Below, in pieces: positions 31,758 to 44,655 of a stretch of 64,000 nucleotides of DNA. How positions within the stretch are numbered: position 1 is the first letter of the stretch; each line of letters begins with the position of its first letter. A program made the translations under genes and the position numbers. The notes beneath the pieces were generated by a model. That model searched no databases, was not told the origin of the DNA, and saw nothing but the letters and a program-made list of their open reading frames with translations. This DNA comes from Ustulina deusta (Eukaryota; Ascomycota; Sordariomycetes; Xylariales; Xylariaceae), in NCBI GenBank assembly GCA_023159155.1, contig JAJNNX010000033.1, positions 487,111 to 551,110 on the forward strand, written 5' to 3'.

Positions 31758-33790
31758 GTCGATGGAAAAGAGTGCCGAAGGCTTTCGGCGTATTGATAGC
31801 GATTAAAGACGGCAAGATGACGTTACTATGGAGGCTGAAGACGAAGCACAACATCAGCTCGCATGGACGGTAATTATGGCATGTATGTATGTATGATCTC
31901 GATAGTGAAGTCAAGCTAATTGCCGTTAGCTAAAGGATGGAGGGTGGTACGTATGGGATGATATTATGCGACTGCGTACAAGACGAGGATATAAATATAT
32001 TAACTCTGAATCCATGCTTGAACTGGCAGACGAGAGTGGGAAAATATATCGGTCCCTGTCCATGTAGGTAGCACAAGTTGAATCAGGACAGTATGAGTTT
32101 ACGTTCGATGACTCTGGGTGCGCGCAATCGACGGTCAGTCGCATCGGCTCTGGAAGGAGAATTGCGATTTGACCAGGGACCGCCAGCAATTCCTTGATTT
32201 TTTGCGTCTCAATGGATATGTACATGTATGTAAGCAGGTATGGCACAGGGGGGGCAGAGACTGGGAGGAGTAGACAAGGGGACATAGGCCTAGCCAAGCG
32301 AGCTACGGCTGCACAGCACAAGGAATCCCGTGAAGTCAGGAGTGCAGGGAATAATAACGCCTACACTACGCTCACGAATCGATGCGTGGGATGGCACTAG
32401 TATGTATATGTGCAAAGTCGCGGCAGAGTAGCGCCAGGACTGCATACTCGGAGATCGGGAACACCTACGCGTAGATAGGTTCTTATACAAGGGTGTCCAA
32501 TAAACAATGTAGTACATAGAAGTCCGAGTTCTGTCGAATCATACTGTATATCTCGTGCTCAGTATAATGGCCGTGTAGCGCTGTCGTGGGCATCCATCGA
32601 AGAGGAAACTTCGGGTTTGGACTGTTCCCGAACTGGAAGTGAGACACTCCACACTTGGACGGAATATGATAGACCACAGACGACAGGCTGAGTTGTATGA
32701 CTTGTTCCACGGACCATGGGCTGAACTGTATCCCGGTAATACTGGCTATCATGTGCTGCTGGATACATGTGGTACCATGTCGTGGGTGGCTTCATGTCTG
32801 CAGCCAGCCGAGGTGTACTATCTAGGGAGAGAGGCGTCTGTCGAGTTGGGCGTGACAAATCTAGCCTAGTGCACCTGGTTGACAGGTAATACCTATATCT
32901 AATAAAGATAGCGTTTTGTTTCGTTGCGTTGTTCAATGTCTCGTCGCATTCTTCAGCGGAGCGATGCATATACCTACAGCATGTATATGTAAGGTCGGAA
33001 CCACGGCGCGCACTAGTGTACCCGCGTTCCCACCGGTTCCCAAGAGTTGGAAATATGGTCGCGGAGGGTTGACCCGTAATTAGCCGATCGACAACCAATG
33101 CAACCAATATCCATCTCCCCGTGTTACTGTGCCAGATCAGTAGCCAGATGAACCGGCAGATCAGGAGAACAATGCGACGATTTCTTGTACCGCTGCAGTA
33201 TATAACGAGGTACTTGGGAGACAGGGTGAGTGAGGGGGTCATGCAGCCGATGCGTTATTCATGCAGGTCTAGAGGTAAACTATGTACTTGATGTGTTGAC
33301 AAGAAAAGATTATGTACTGTAGTATGTAGTATACTTGCAGACATGATATTACTAATGAGACATCACAGTCACATTATAAGTACCTAGAGGTAGTATGGGT
33401 ACCAGGAGAGGATGTAGTGGAATGGCACAGTAATAAAGTATGATCGACAACTGATCGTCGCGACGTACCTGCTAGGCAGTGTACATGGATGCACTACCTA
33501 CGCGGCACCTTACACTACATATTTACTGTATATATCTACTTAGATATTGTACTGTCTTTATGAGTTGTTGTAACTAAGTAGGTATGTGGTAGTAGGTTTT
33601 CCAGCTGTTTGTAGCACACCCCGAATTAGGTTTAGCCCCCTCGCCGCTTTTGCTCAGGCTCGGCTCACCCTGCCATCAGTTACAACACTGGAAAATAAAT
33701 GCTAATTAGGACCTGATATTATGTACAATTTATGCAGAGGTAAACGGTCCGCCAAAAGGTCAAGAGGTTATGTTCTAACGATCCACCCCA
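31758..33790. other. Intergenic region between the Clr5-domain gene and the AT-rich block
   Basis: No supported gene. A 227-codon open frame on the minus strand (33242-32559) has Arg/Tyr/Ser-rich composition, no domain and no conserved look. TATGTA/GTACAT words are frequent. Confidence 0.5.
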
Positions 33791-33796
33791 AAGGCC

Positions 33797-33957
33797 GTAC
33801 TGGCCTGGTTATCGTACCAGTACGCTTCGTACTACTGTTACCACGGACTAGGGCTCCAGTATAATAGGCAGACATGGGGCGTACTAGTACAAAATCTTGC
33901 TATGTACTAGTTCAAACCCGTACTGGTTTGAACCGTACTAGTCCGAGATATACTAGT
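33797..33957. repeat. Cluster of GTACTGG / GTACTAG palindromes at the edge of the AT block
   Basis: Contains GTACTGG (33797-33803) with its inverse CCAGTAC (33817-33823), the perfect palindrome GTACTAGTAC (33881-33890), and TTCAAACC (33911-33918) with its inverse GGTTTGAA (33925-33932), flanked by more GTACTAG words. It sits immediately before the composition drops to AT. Confidence 0.6.
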
Positions 33958-34045
33958 ATAAAACCTACACCTCTTATAGGATTTCGAATATTAGTTCAGT
34001 TATGAACTATATAGCTTTTATTGTATAGAATTACTGCCGAACTAT

Positions 34046-34262
34046 ATTATCTAGGCTGCAAAGCTATTGATTATATAGTAGTTACTGCGGCTCTTTAATA
34101 AGAAAATTAAGATGTTAAATTAGTGTAGTTATATTAATATAAATATTAAAATCGCCTAGCTAAAATATATATTCAACATTTTAATTTCTTTATTAAAGAG
34201 CTACGGTAACTGCTTTTTAACTTTTTTTTATATATAGTCAAAGGCTTTGTAGCCTAGATAAT
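34046..34262. mobile_element. Foldback / MITE-like element with long imperfect inverted repeats
   Basis: The left arm 34046-34116 (starting ATTATCTAGGCTGCAAAGC) is the imperfect inverse of the right arm 34175-34262 (ending GCTTTGTAGCCTAGATAAT). Shared inner parts include GTTACTGCGGCTCTTTAATAA against TTATTAAAGAGCTACGGTAA. The spacer is about 58 bp. The arms differ by transitions and a 15-20 nt length difference. It has no coding capacity. Confidence 0.7.
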
Positions 34263-34275
34263 GTCACGATTAGTC

Positions 34276-35625
34276 GAGTAAAGCTTTTATAGCTAGTTTA
34301 TTAATACTATAGACAAAAACTCTAAGCTAAAAAAAAAAAAAAGTTAGAGTTTATAAAATAAATAGATATAGACTTTCTATTTTATTACTATATAAATCTA
34401 AAATTTTTGCAAGTTTTGCTAAAACTATACTAATTATTATACTACTTTTTTTTAAAAGTAAAAGTTTAAATATAATTTTAATTTAAAGTTACTAATAATA
34501 TTAAGTTTATATAGTTTTTTTATAATATATTGTTTTATTATTATTTTTATAATTGTTTATAAATTTATTAATTATTATTATATATATTTATTTTTATAAT
34601 TTTATAAAAAATCTAAAAGTTTTTTTATAAATTTTATAAAATTAGTTAAGTTTAATTAATATATTTTTATAATTTTAGGTAATATATTAAATATTATTAA
34701 AATTATAACTTTTTTAAATAATTTAATATTATAATATTATAATTTTTTTATATATTTTTAATTATTTAATTTTAAATTTAATTTTATTATTAATATTTTT
34801 AGCTAAAAATAATAACTAAATTTGCTAAAATAAAAAATTATTGTTTATTTTTTATAATTAATATTTATATTATAAAACTTTTTTTTTAAAAGAAATTTTA
34901 TTTTTTATTTTAAAATCTATTAAATATTTTTTTATTAGTTTATAATTTATATTATTTTTATATAAAAGTTATTATATTATATATTATTTTTTAAATATTT
35001 TAACTTAAATAAATTAATTTAAATATTTATTATTTAGTATTAAAATTTATAACAATTTTATTAATATTTATTATTAAAAAGTTTTATATATTATTTTTTA
35101 TTATTATTTTTAGTAATAATATATTAATTAATAAATATTATAAAAAATTATATATAAAGTTTAAAATAAAAAAATAAATATTTTAGTTATTTTAATATTT
35201 ATTAATATAAAAACAAAATTATTAATCTAGTTTTTAATTAATTAATTTTATTACTTTTTAGATCTAAAAATAATAAATATTACTAAAGTATTACTTAATA
35301 CTTATAAAACTATTAATTATTATTATAAACTTAAAAATAAATAGTTTTATATTATTTAATATTTATATATTTAATATACTAAAAAATCTATATAAACTTT
35401 TATAATATTATATAATTAGTGATTTTATAATATTTATTTTTTTACTAAATAAAATTATAATTAAATAATTAAACTTATTTATAAATATTTATATATAATT
35501 ATAGCTTTATTAATTATATAATATATTTTTATTATTTATTACTATATATTGCTATATTATAGTTAATATAAATAATAAATAAAAAAAATAAAAGTTTTAT
35601 TTTATAATATTTTGTTTTTTTTATA
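34276..35625. repeat. Dispersed AT-rich repeat, segment A, copy 1
   Basis: Matches 62533-64000 in the same orientation over its whole length, for example TTTTGCTAAAACTATACTAA near 34415 and TAAAACTATTAATTATTATT near 35305. The copies differ mainly by A/G and C/T changes. It starts with an AAAGCTTTTATAGCTAGTTT motif shared with the end of segment B. Probably part of one transposon family, too decayed to classify. Confidence 0.75.
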
Positions 35626-35924
35626 GTTATAATAATTATATATATATTATTTATAATTATATTTTAAATAAAACTAATAATATTTTTATTTTAATATTTT
35701 AATTATTTTATATTAATTTTAATATATAATAATTAAAAATATATAAATCTTTTAAATTAAAACTATGTAAAAAAAATAGTTTTATTTAAAATAATTTTAA
35801 ATATATATAACTTTTTATTTTTATTTTTTAAATATTATAATTAGTTTTTTTATTTAATTAAGTTTATTAAGTTAGTTTTTAAAAAAATATTAAATAAAAA
35901 ATCTATAATTAATATAAAACTCAA

Positions 35925-36175
35925 TTATAAAAGGATTTAGCCGAATAGCTAACAAATACTATTTATTAACTAACTTAAGGAAAGAAAAAAAAAAAAAAAA
36001 AACTTTACAAAAGCAGAATTTTTGTAGCTATATAGCTATTAACGTACTACTAACGCAAAGTTCTAATATATTTTTTTAACGCACTTTTATAAAAAATTCT
36101 ATAAGTTCTAGCGGAAATTTAGAACTTTTATTAATTAGCAAAGCTTTTAAAGCTAGCTTTGCTTATAATATTATT
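35925..36175. repeat. Dispersed AT-rich repeat, segment B, copy 1
   Basis: Matches 59880-60125 in the same orientation, including AAAAGCAGAATTTTTGTAGC and GTAGCTATATAGCTATTAA. It ends in a near-palindrome (AGCAAAGCTTTTAAAGCTAG followed by CTTTGCT) that resembles the start of segment A, suggesting terminal repeats of one element of about 1.9 kb (34276-36175). Confidence 0.75.
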
Positions 36176-38391
36176 TCTTTTTTTTTCTAGCTTAGAAGTT
36201 ATAAAATAAGTAGTATATAATATATAAATAGTAACTAACAAGCGTAAAAAATACACTTTTTTTAAACAATATATATTAACCTATTTATTACTACTGCTTA
36301 CTACTTTAGCTAAATTTATATAAACTTTTTTTTAGCTTTTTTAACTTTTTTTTTTTTTTTTTTTTTTTAGTAATAATATTAATTAATAAATAGCTTTTTT
36401 TCCCTCTTATTAAATACTCTTTTTTTGCTCCGTTACAAAAAATAATATACTTATTATATATTTATTTTTATTATTTATTTAATATAAAATAGCTTATATA
36501 TATTTAATAGCCGGCCTGGCCCCTATTTTCTTATTTTTTTATTTTTTTATTGCTTATTAGCTGCAAATATACTACTTTTGCTTTAGAACAAACATATAAC
36601 TTTTATTTATAATATATTTAATATTTATATATTTTTATATTTTAAAATAAACAAAATATTGCTTTTTTTTATTTTTTGCTTGCTAATAAACAGTTTAGTA
36701 TATTAGCTAACTTACAAAATATTTTTGCTACTTTTATATAAATATATAAAGTTAGCTATTTTTAAGCTTAGTATATACTTATATTTTATTAATTTATTGC
36801 TTAAAAACTAGCAAACAATATAACTATTACGCTAGCTTAAATAAAAACTCTAGTTATTTATATAATACTATAAATTAACTACTTATTTATCGCTTTTTTA
36901 TTACTTATAATTATTTACTTTTTTATTTATATATAGCTAGTTTATATACTTAAAATAGTTGTTACGTTCGAACGCTTATTTAATAGCGCTTATATTTATA
37001 ACTATTAAAATACTAATAACTAAGCATTTTTTTTTTGCTTATAAATAGGTTAATACTTGCTAATTTATAATAATAAATATTAAAAAATAAAAAGCTGCTA
37101 GTTTTAAAACTAATTATTTAGTAAGCTATTTTTAATCTATATATTAAATATAAATTAATTACTAACTTTTTCTAGTATTAAAAAAAACTTTTTTAAATAT
37201 ATTAGCTACTTTTTTATTTAATTATAGCTATTTATTTATTAACAAGCATTAAATAAACAATTAAATATATTTAGTAGTTTTTAAACATATAATTATAATT
37301 ATTAAGCATAATATAATAGTTATTAAGCGTTATATTTTAAATATAAAATAGTTTATTAATAGTTTTATAACTATTAATAATTATTTAAGTATTATTAAAT
37401 ATATAATAAATATTTATATAAAATATTTGTTTTTAAGCTTTAGTAATTAAGTATTTACTAATAAGCCTAATCTTTTTATTTATATATTTACTAAAAAATA
37501 ATCTAGTAATGCTTTAAGTTTTATTTATAAGTAGCTATATTTTAATAAAATAAATAAAACTAGTAATAAAAAAAATAATATAAACATCTAATAGCTTTAT
37601 AACTACTTAATATTAATTTTATAATATAGCTAAGCTAAAAATTAATATAAATACTTTTAGTAAGCTTTTTTTTAGTTTTTTGCACGCTTAATCTTTGTTT
37701 TTTGGCTTATAATAACCTATAATATTAATAATAAAATTTAAAAAAAATAATTCTTAATTATAATACAAACTATACTAGCTTACTAATTAGTTTATTTCTA
37801 TTAGCTCTTTTTCTTAATAATAAAGCCTTTATATATATAAGCGTTTTTATATTTAGCTTTAAACTACTTTAAAACTATAATATTAGCAAAATTATTAAAA
37901 AGTTCTTATATAAATTATTAATAACTAGCTTACTTAATTCTAATTTTATAGTAAATAAGCTTATTTTAGCTTTTTTTTTGTTTGTTTTTTATTTATAAAA
38001 TACTTTTTACTTAAAATTTATTATTTTTAAGTAATACTACTAGTAGTTATATATTTAAATTAATTTATAATAAAAAAAAGTTTATAGTTATTTATTATAA
38101 AAAATTAATATAAAAATAATTATATATTTTTTTAAAAACGTTTAGTTTTATTATATAAAAGCTTATAACTTTAGTTATTTTATACTTAAAATAAAACTAT
38201 ACTAGTTTTTTAAAAAATTAGTTTATAGTAATATTTTTTAAGTTTAACTATACTTAATCCTTTTTTTTAAAGCAGTTTATAGAACTATGCTTATTATTAG
38301 CTATTTTTTTATATGCTATTATACTGCAGTTATAATAGCTTAAACAAACTTTTAAATATTTTTTAATTATTAAATAAATATTTTAGCTAAT

Positions 38392-41367
38392 ATTTTTGGC
38401 TTTTTAGCTAATATAAATAAATAAATTATTAATTTAATCAAGTTTATATAATATTTATATTAAATAAAAAATAAGTTTAGCTTTATTATAAAAAAGTTTT
38501 TATTATTAATTATTAGTATTACGCTTAATAGTAATATTTTTTAATTTAGTTATATATAAGTAATAAATATATAAAAATAAGCTAAAACTTTTTAGTTAGC
38601 TTTTTTAATAATATTATTTATTTTAAAATAATAAATAGTATTTAGTTTTTGTTTTATTTTAACTAGTTTATAAAAGCGTTACTAAAAGCTTTTTATTTAA
38701 TTTATTTTTTTATTACTAATAATTACTTTTAAAAATCTATAAAAGTATTAAAAATAATATATAAACTATTTAATATATATTTTTATATTTATTAACTATA
38801 TAGTTTTAATAATAATTATTTTATTTAATTTATTAATAATTATTATAATAAAAAATAAATTATTATTTTTATTATAAAAAGGTTTATTATAAAATTTATA
38901 AATAATTTGCTTTAAAACTACTTTAAAACTAAAAATAGCTTAAAAAAGCTTTATTTTTTATATTTTTAAATAGTTTTTTTATTATATATATTATAATTAT
39001 TAATAAAACAATATATTATTTAGTATATATTTAATTAAAAATAACTTTTAGTTAAAATTACTATAATTTTTTTTTTAAATATTTTATTAATATTAAATTA
39101 TAATAGTTTTAAATTAAGCTAGTTTAAAATAGCTTTTAGTTTAATACTTATATATAATTTTAATATTATAAAATATTATTTGCTCCGATTTTATATTCTA
39201 AAATATTAATATTTAAAGATTTTTTATTTATCTTTATATTTAGTAAAAACTTTTATTTATTATTTTTTATAGCTTTAACTATTAATTAATAGTTAAAAAT
39301 CTAATCTAGCGCAATATTTTAAACTTATTAGAAGTTTTTATATATAAAGATCTAGTATTTTAAAAATAATTTATTTTTTTAAAACTTTAATAAATTTTTT
39401 TTTATATTGCTATATAGCTTAAAAGCTACTTATTTTTAACAAAATAATACAAACTTTTTTTTAATAAAACGTTTAGTTAAATACTATCTGCTCTTACTTT
39501 ATAAATAAATATAAACCTAAAATTAACTAAAAATTTAGCCTACTTGATTTATTTTTTTAAAAGTTTTTTTAAAGTTATAAAATATTTTAAGTTTTTATAG
39601 TTTAAAAATATTAAAAATATTTTTTAAAGCTTTATAACTTATTACTTTATATATTTATATAGCTTATAATTATTAAAAACTTTTTATTATAAATTTTATA
39701 ATTATTTTTTATAAATAAAAGCTTTTATAAAAAATATATTACTAAACAGAAAAATTTATATTTATTATATTAAAATAAATAATTACTATAAGCTGCTCTA
39801 AAGCAATTTATTTTTAGTACTATAAGTTTACTTAAATTAAATTAAATAAAAACTAGTTTTAATATAAAAAATAATTTAAACTATTTAAAAATAGCATTTT
39901 TTATATTTTTTTAACAAAATAAAGTTTTTTTTTTAGTTAAAGCTATAAATAGTACTATAATATTAGTATATTTTAGTATAAATTATTTATAAAAGTTTAT
40001 AAAGCTTAAAAAACTTTTTATGTTTTTAAATAATTTAAAAGCTTTTTATTTATAAATAGTTTTTATTTTTTTAAAGTTTATTTATATTTTTATTTTAGCT
40101 TTAATAATAAATTTTAAATATTTTATTATAATTATTTTAAATTTATACTTATTAATATTAAAATATAAACTTATAGCTTATAAAATATTTAATATTTTTT
40201 TTATTTTTTTAAACAGGGGTTTTTTAATTTATTTAATTATATTAAAATATTATTTATATATATAAAAATAAAAATATCTAAGTATAAATATAAAGTAGCG
40301 TTTATATAGCGCTAAAACATAACAAAAATATTAAATAGATTAAAAAAAATTACTAACTATTTAAATAAACTAAACTTTATATAAAAAGCTATTTTTTACT
40401 TATTTTTTTTTAAATATATAACTTATAAAAAACTGCTTAAATATTAAGCTTTATAAACTAATAAATTTTAAAAAAATTTATTAATATTTTTTTAATAAAA
40501 AAAAAAAGTATTTATTTGCTTGGGTTATAGCATTAAACGCTTTATAATTAATATAAAAATATAACTTTTTTTTTAGTTTTTTTATAAAAAAAACAAAAAT
40601 ATTTATAAATAAACTACTAGCCCTAATATAACTTTTATTTAGTAGCTCGATTATATTTTCTTAATACTACTAGCTTATTTTGTAATATTTTATAAAAAGG
40701 CCCCTATAATACCTAAAGGTCTATTTTTTTAAAAGTTTATAAAAATAATATTTTATAATTAGCTTTTTGCAGTATAAAAAAGCTTGTTTTTTGCTACTCT
40801 ATTAACAATAAAGCTTAATTTTTTAATTTTTTTAATAATTAGGATAGCAATAAAATTAAGTTTTTTAATACTACAGCTTTTATAATATTTACTAATATAA
40901 TAATAATTAAAATATTAGCTATTCTAATATATTATAGCTTTTTTATTTCTATAACAAAAAACTATTCTATTAAGTTAGTATATATATATATATTTTTTAA
41001 TATTTTTTAGTTTATAAAATAAATTTAGTTTTTTATATTTTAAAGTTTTTAATTTATTTTATACTAATTATATATTTATAAATAATATAAATTATTTTTA
41101 ATTGTTTTATTTAAAGTTTTTTTAAATATATTATATTTTAAATAAAAAACTATATATATTAATATTTTTTATTAAAACTTATTAGTATTAAACTTAATAT
41201 ATATATATTTTATTAATAATCTTTATTTTATTATTATTTTTTAGAGCCTTTTCTAACTAATAAAAATATATAGTAATTATAAATATTAAGCTAAAAAATT
41301 ACTTATTATAATGTGTAGGGCTGGTGCGCGCGTATAGAAGATAGGTCCTTAGTTATAAAATAGAACA
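38392..41367. repeat. Tandem duplication of about 2975 bp, copy 1
   Basis: Starts at TATTTTTGGCTTTTTAGCTA (38391). It continues through the minus-strand reverse transcriptase remnant and ends in the first 55 or so bases of the LTR that is complete at 44288. The offset to copy 2 is 2975 bp. The copies differ almost only by one- or two-base indels in A/T runs. Confidence 0.85.
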
Positions 41368-41372
41368 TTTTT
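41312..41372 (+). repeat. LTR 5' fragment at the end of duplication copy 1
   Basis: The sequence TGTAGGGCTGGTGCGCGCG and onward to TAGAACATTTTTGG repeats the first part of the LTR at 44288, then breaks directly into the start of duplication copy 2. It shares ATTTTTGG with both breakpoints. Confidence 0.85.
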
Positions 41373-44351
41373 GGCTTTTTAGCTAATATAAATAATAAAT
41401 TATTAATTTAATCAAGTTTATATAATATTTATTAAATAAAAAATAAGTTTAGCTTTATTATAAAAAAGTTTTTATTATTAATTATTAGTATTACGCTTAA
41501 TAGTATATTTTTTTAATTAGTTATATATAAGTAATAAATATATAAAAATAAGCTAAAACTTTTTAGTTAGCTTTTTAATAATATTATTTATTTTAAAATA
41601 ATAAATAGTATTTAGTTTTTGTTTTATTTTAACTAGTTTATAAAAGCGTTACTAAAAGCTTTTTATTTAATTTATTTTTTATTACTAATAATTACTTTTA
41701 AAAATCTATAAAAGTATTAAAAATAATATATAAACTATTTAATATATATTTTTATATTATTAACTATATAGTTTTAATAATAATTATTTTATTTAATTTA
41801 TTAATAATTATTATAATAAAAAATAAATTATTATTTTTATTATAAAAAGGTTTATTATAAAATTTATAAATAATTTGCTTTAAAACTACTTTAAAACTAA
41901 AAATAGCTTAAAAAAGCTTTATTTTTTATATTTTTAAATAGTTTTTTTTATTATATATATTATAATTATTAATAAAACAATATATTATTTAGTATATATT
42001 TAATTAAAAATAACTTTTAGTTAAAATTACTATAATTTTTTTTTTAAATATTTTATTAATATTAAATTATAATAGTTTTAAATTAAGCTAGTTTAAAATA
42101 GCTTTTAGTTTAATACTTATATATAATTTTAATATTATAAAATATTATTTGCTCCGATTTTATATTCTAAAATATTAATATTTAAAGATTTTTATTTATC
42201 TTTATATTTAGTAAAAACTTTTATTTATTATTTTTATAGCTTTAACTATTAATTAATAGTTAAAAAATCTAATCTAGCGCAATATTTTAAACTTATTAGA
42301 AGTTTTTATATATAAAGATCTAGTATTTTAAAAATAATTTATTTTTTTAAAACTTTAATAAATTTTTTTTTATATTGCTATATAGCTTAAAAGCTACTTA
42401 TTTTTAACAAAATAATACAAACTTTTTTTTAATAAAACGTTTAGTTAAATACTATCTGCTCTTACTTTATAAATAAATATAAACCTAAAATTAACTAAAA
42501 ATTTAGCCTACTTGATTTATTTTTTTAAAAGTTTTTTTAAAGTTATAAAATATTTTAAGTTTTTATAGTTTAAAAATATTAAAAATATTTTTTAAAGCTT
42601 TATAACTTATTACTTTATATATTTATATAGCTTATAATTATTAAAACTTTTTATTATAAATTTTATAATTATTTTTTATAAATAAAAGCTTTTATAAAAA
42701 AATATATTACTAAACAGAAAAATTTATATTTATTATATTAAATAAATAATTACTATAAGCTGCTCTAAAGCAATTTATTTTTAGTACTATAAGTTTACTT
42801 AAATTAAATTAAATAAAAACTAGTTTTAATATAAAAAATAATTTAAACTATTAAAAATAGCATTTTTTATATTTTTTTAACAAAATAAAGTTTTTTTTTT
42901 AGTTAAAGCTATAAATAGTACTATAATATTAGTATATTTTAGTATAAATTATTTATAAAAGTTTATAAAGCTTAAAAAACTTTTTATGTTTTTAAATAAT
43001 TTAAAAGCTTTTTATTTATAAATAGTTTTTATTTTTTTAAAGTTTATTTATATTTTTATTTTAGCTTTAATAATAAATTTTAAATATTTTATTATAATTA
43101 TTTTAAATTTATACTTATTAATATTAAAATATAAACTTATAGCTTATAAAATATTTAATATTTTTTTTATTTTTTTTAAACAGGGGTTTTTTAATTTATT
43201 TAATTATATTAAAATATTATTTATATATATAAAAATAAAAATATCTAAGTATAAATATAAAGTAGCGTTTATATAGCGCTAAAACATAACAAAAATATTA
43301 AATAGATTAAAAAAAAATTACTAACTATTTAAATAAACTAAACTTTATATAAAAAGCTATTTTTTACTTATTTTTTTTTAAATATATAACTTATAAAAAA
43401 CTGCTTAAATATTAAGCTTTATAAACTAATAAATTTTAAAAAAATTTATTAATATTTTTTTAATAAAAAAAAAAAGTATTTATTTGCTTGGGTTATAGCA
43501 TTAAACGCTTTATAATTAATATAAAAATATAACTTTTTTTTTAGTTTTTTTATAAAAAAAACAAAAATATTTATAAATAAACTACTAGCCCTAATATAAC
43601 TTTTATTTAGTAGCTCGATTAATATTTTCTTTAATACTACTAGCTTATTTTGTAATATTTTATAAAAAGGCCCCTATAATACCTAAAGGTCTATTTTTTT
43701 AAAAGTTTATAAAAATAATATTTTATAATTAGCTTTTTTGCAGTATAAAAAAAGCTTGTTTTTTGCTACTCTATTAAACAATAAAGCTTAATTTTTTAAT
43801 TTTTTTAATAATTAGGATAGCAATAAAATTAAGTTTTTTAATACTAAAGCTTTTATAATATTTACTAATATAATAATAAATATTAAAATATTAGCTATTC
43901 TAATATATTATAGCTTTTTTATTTCTATAACAAAAACTATTCTATTAAGTTAGTATATATTATATATTTTTTTAATATTTTTAGTTTATAAAATAAATTT
44001 AGTTTTTTATATTTTAAAGTTTTTAATTTATTTTATACTAATTATATATTTATAAATAATATAAATTATTTTTAATTGTTTTATTTAAAGTTTTTTTAAA
44101 ATAATATTATATTTTAAATAAAAAACTATATATATTAATATTTTTTATTAAAACTTATTAGTATTAAACTTAATATATATTATTTTATTAATAATCTTTT
44201 ATTTTATTATTATTTTTTAGAGCCTTTTCTAACTAATAAAAATATATAGTAATTATAAATATTAAGCTAAAAAATTACTTATTATAATGTAGTAGGGCTG
44301 GTGCGCGCGTATAGAAGATAGGTCCTTAGTTATAAAATAGAACATATTTTT
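41368..44351. repeat. Tandem duplication of about 2975 bp, copy 2
   Basis: Same content and orientation as 38392-41367, with scattered small indels. It ends inside the intact left LTR at ATATTTTTGG (44344-44353). Confidence 0.85.
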
Positions 44352-44655
44352 GGAAACCTCGGAGATTACAGGACAAGAGGTATAAAAATTGCGCGTTTTT
44401 ATTTAAAGCTATAAAAAACTTTTTTTTTTACGCAAGCACAAACAAACAAACAATTAATACAAAATACTAAATAAAAGTTAAAGATTTGTTTTTATTAATT
44501 AATTATTATGTTTTTATTTATATTTATGTATTAGATCTTGATTTAATTTGTACAAAGATTTACAAATTAAAAAATATAGTCTAATATAAAAAAATTAGGT
44601 AGGTTTAGTTAGTTTTAGTATGCGATACGCCAATTAGAAGCCTTGTTCTATTTTA
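44288..44655 (+). repeat. Left LTR of plus-strand Ty3/gypsy element
   Basis: Begins TGTAGTAGGGCTGGTGCG and ends about TTCTATTTTA. It aligns end to end with 58087-58453, including CTTAGTTATAAAATAGAAC, ACCTCGG and GATTAGGTAGGTTT-type words. It is preceded by ATAA, the same four bases that follow the right LTR, a possible but weak target duplication in AT-rich DNA. This copy has lost more G and C than the right one in its second half. Confidence 0.85.

Larger units (their letters stand above)
36200..44287 (-). mobile_element. Degenerate Ty3/gypsy retroelement on the minus strand, with a tandem duplication inside
   Basis: Reading the minus strand past many stops gives reverse transcriptase landmarks in fungal gypsy order: IRAS (40640-40612), then INYKAFNAIT (about 40551-40522, matching the family's VDYRALN block), with the palm region down to about 40100. 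The same block recurs at about 43680-43050 because of the tandem duplication. No open frame survives and no clear LTR of its own was found. Boundaries are approximate. Confidence 0.65.

Noticed and set aside
32559..33242. 227-codon open frame on the minus strand before the AT block
   Set aside because: Arg/Tyr/Ser/Thr-rich, no domain or splice partners, no promoter-like leader; probably chance.
33904..33940. TTCAAACC / GGTTTGAA inverted repeat as a possible tRNA B-box or tRNA gene
   Set aside because: No acceptor, D or anticodon arms can be formed around it; treated as part of the palindrome cluster.
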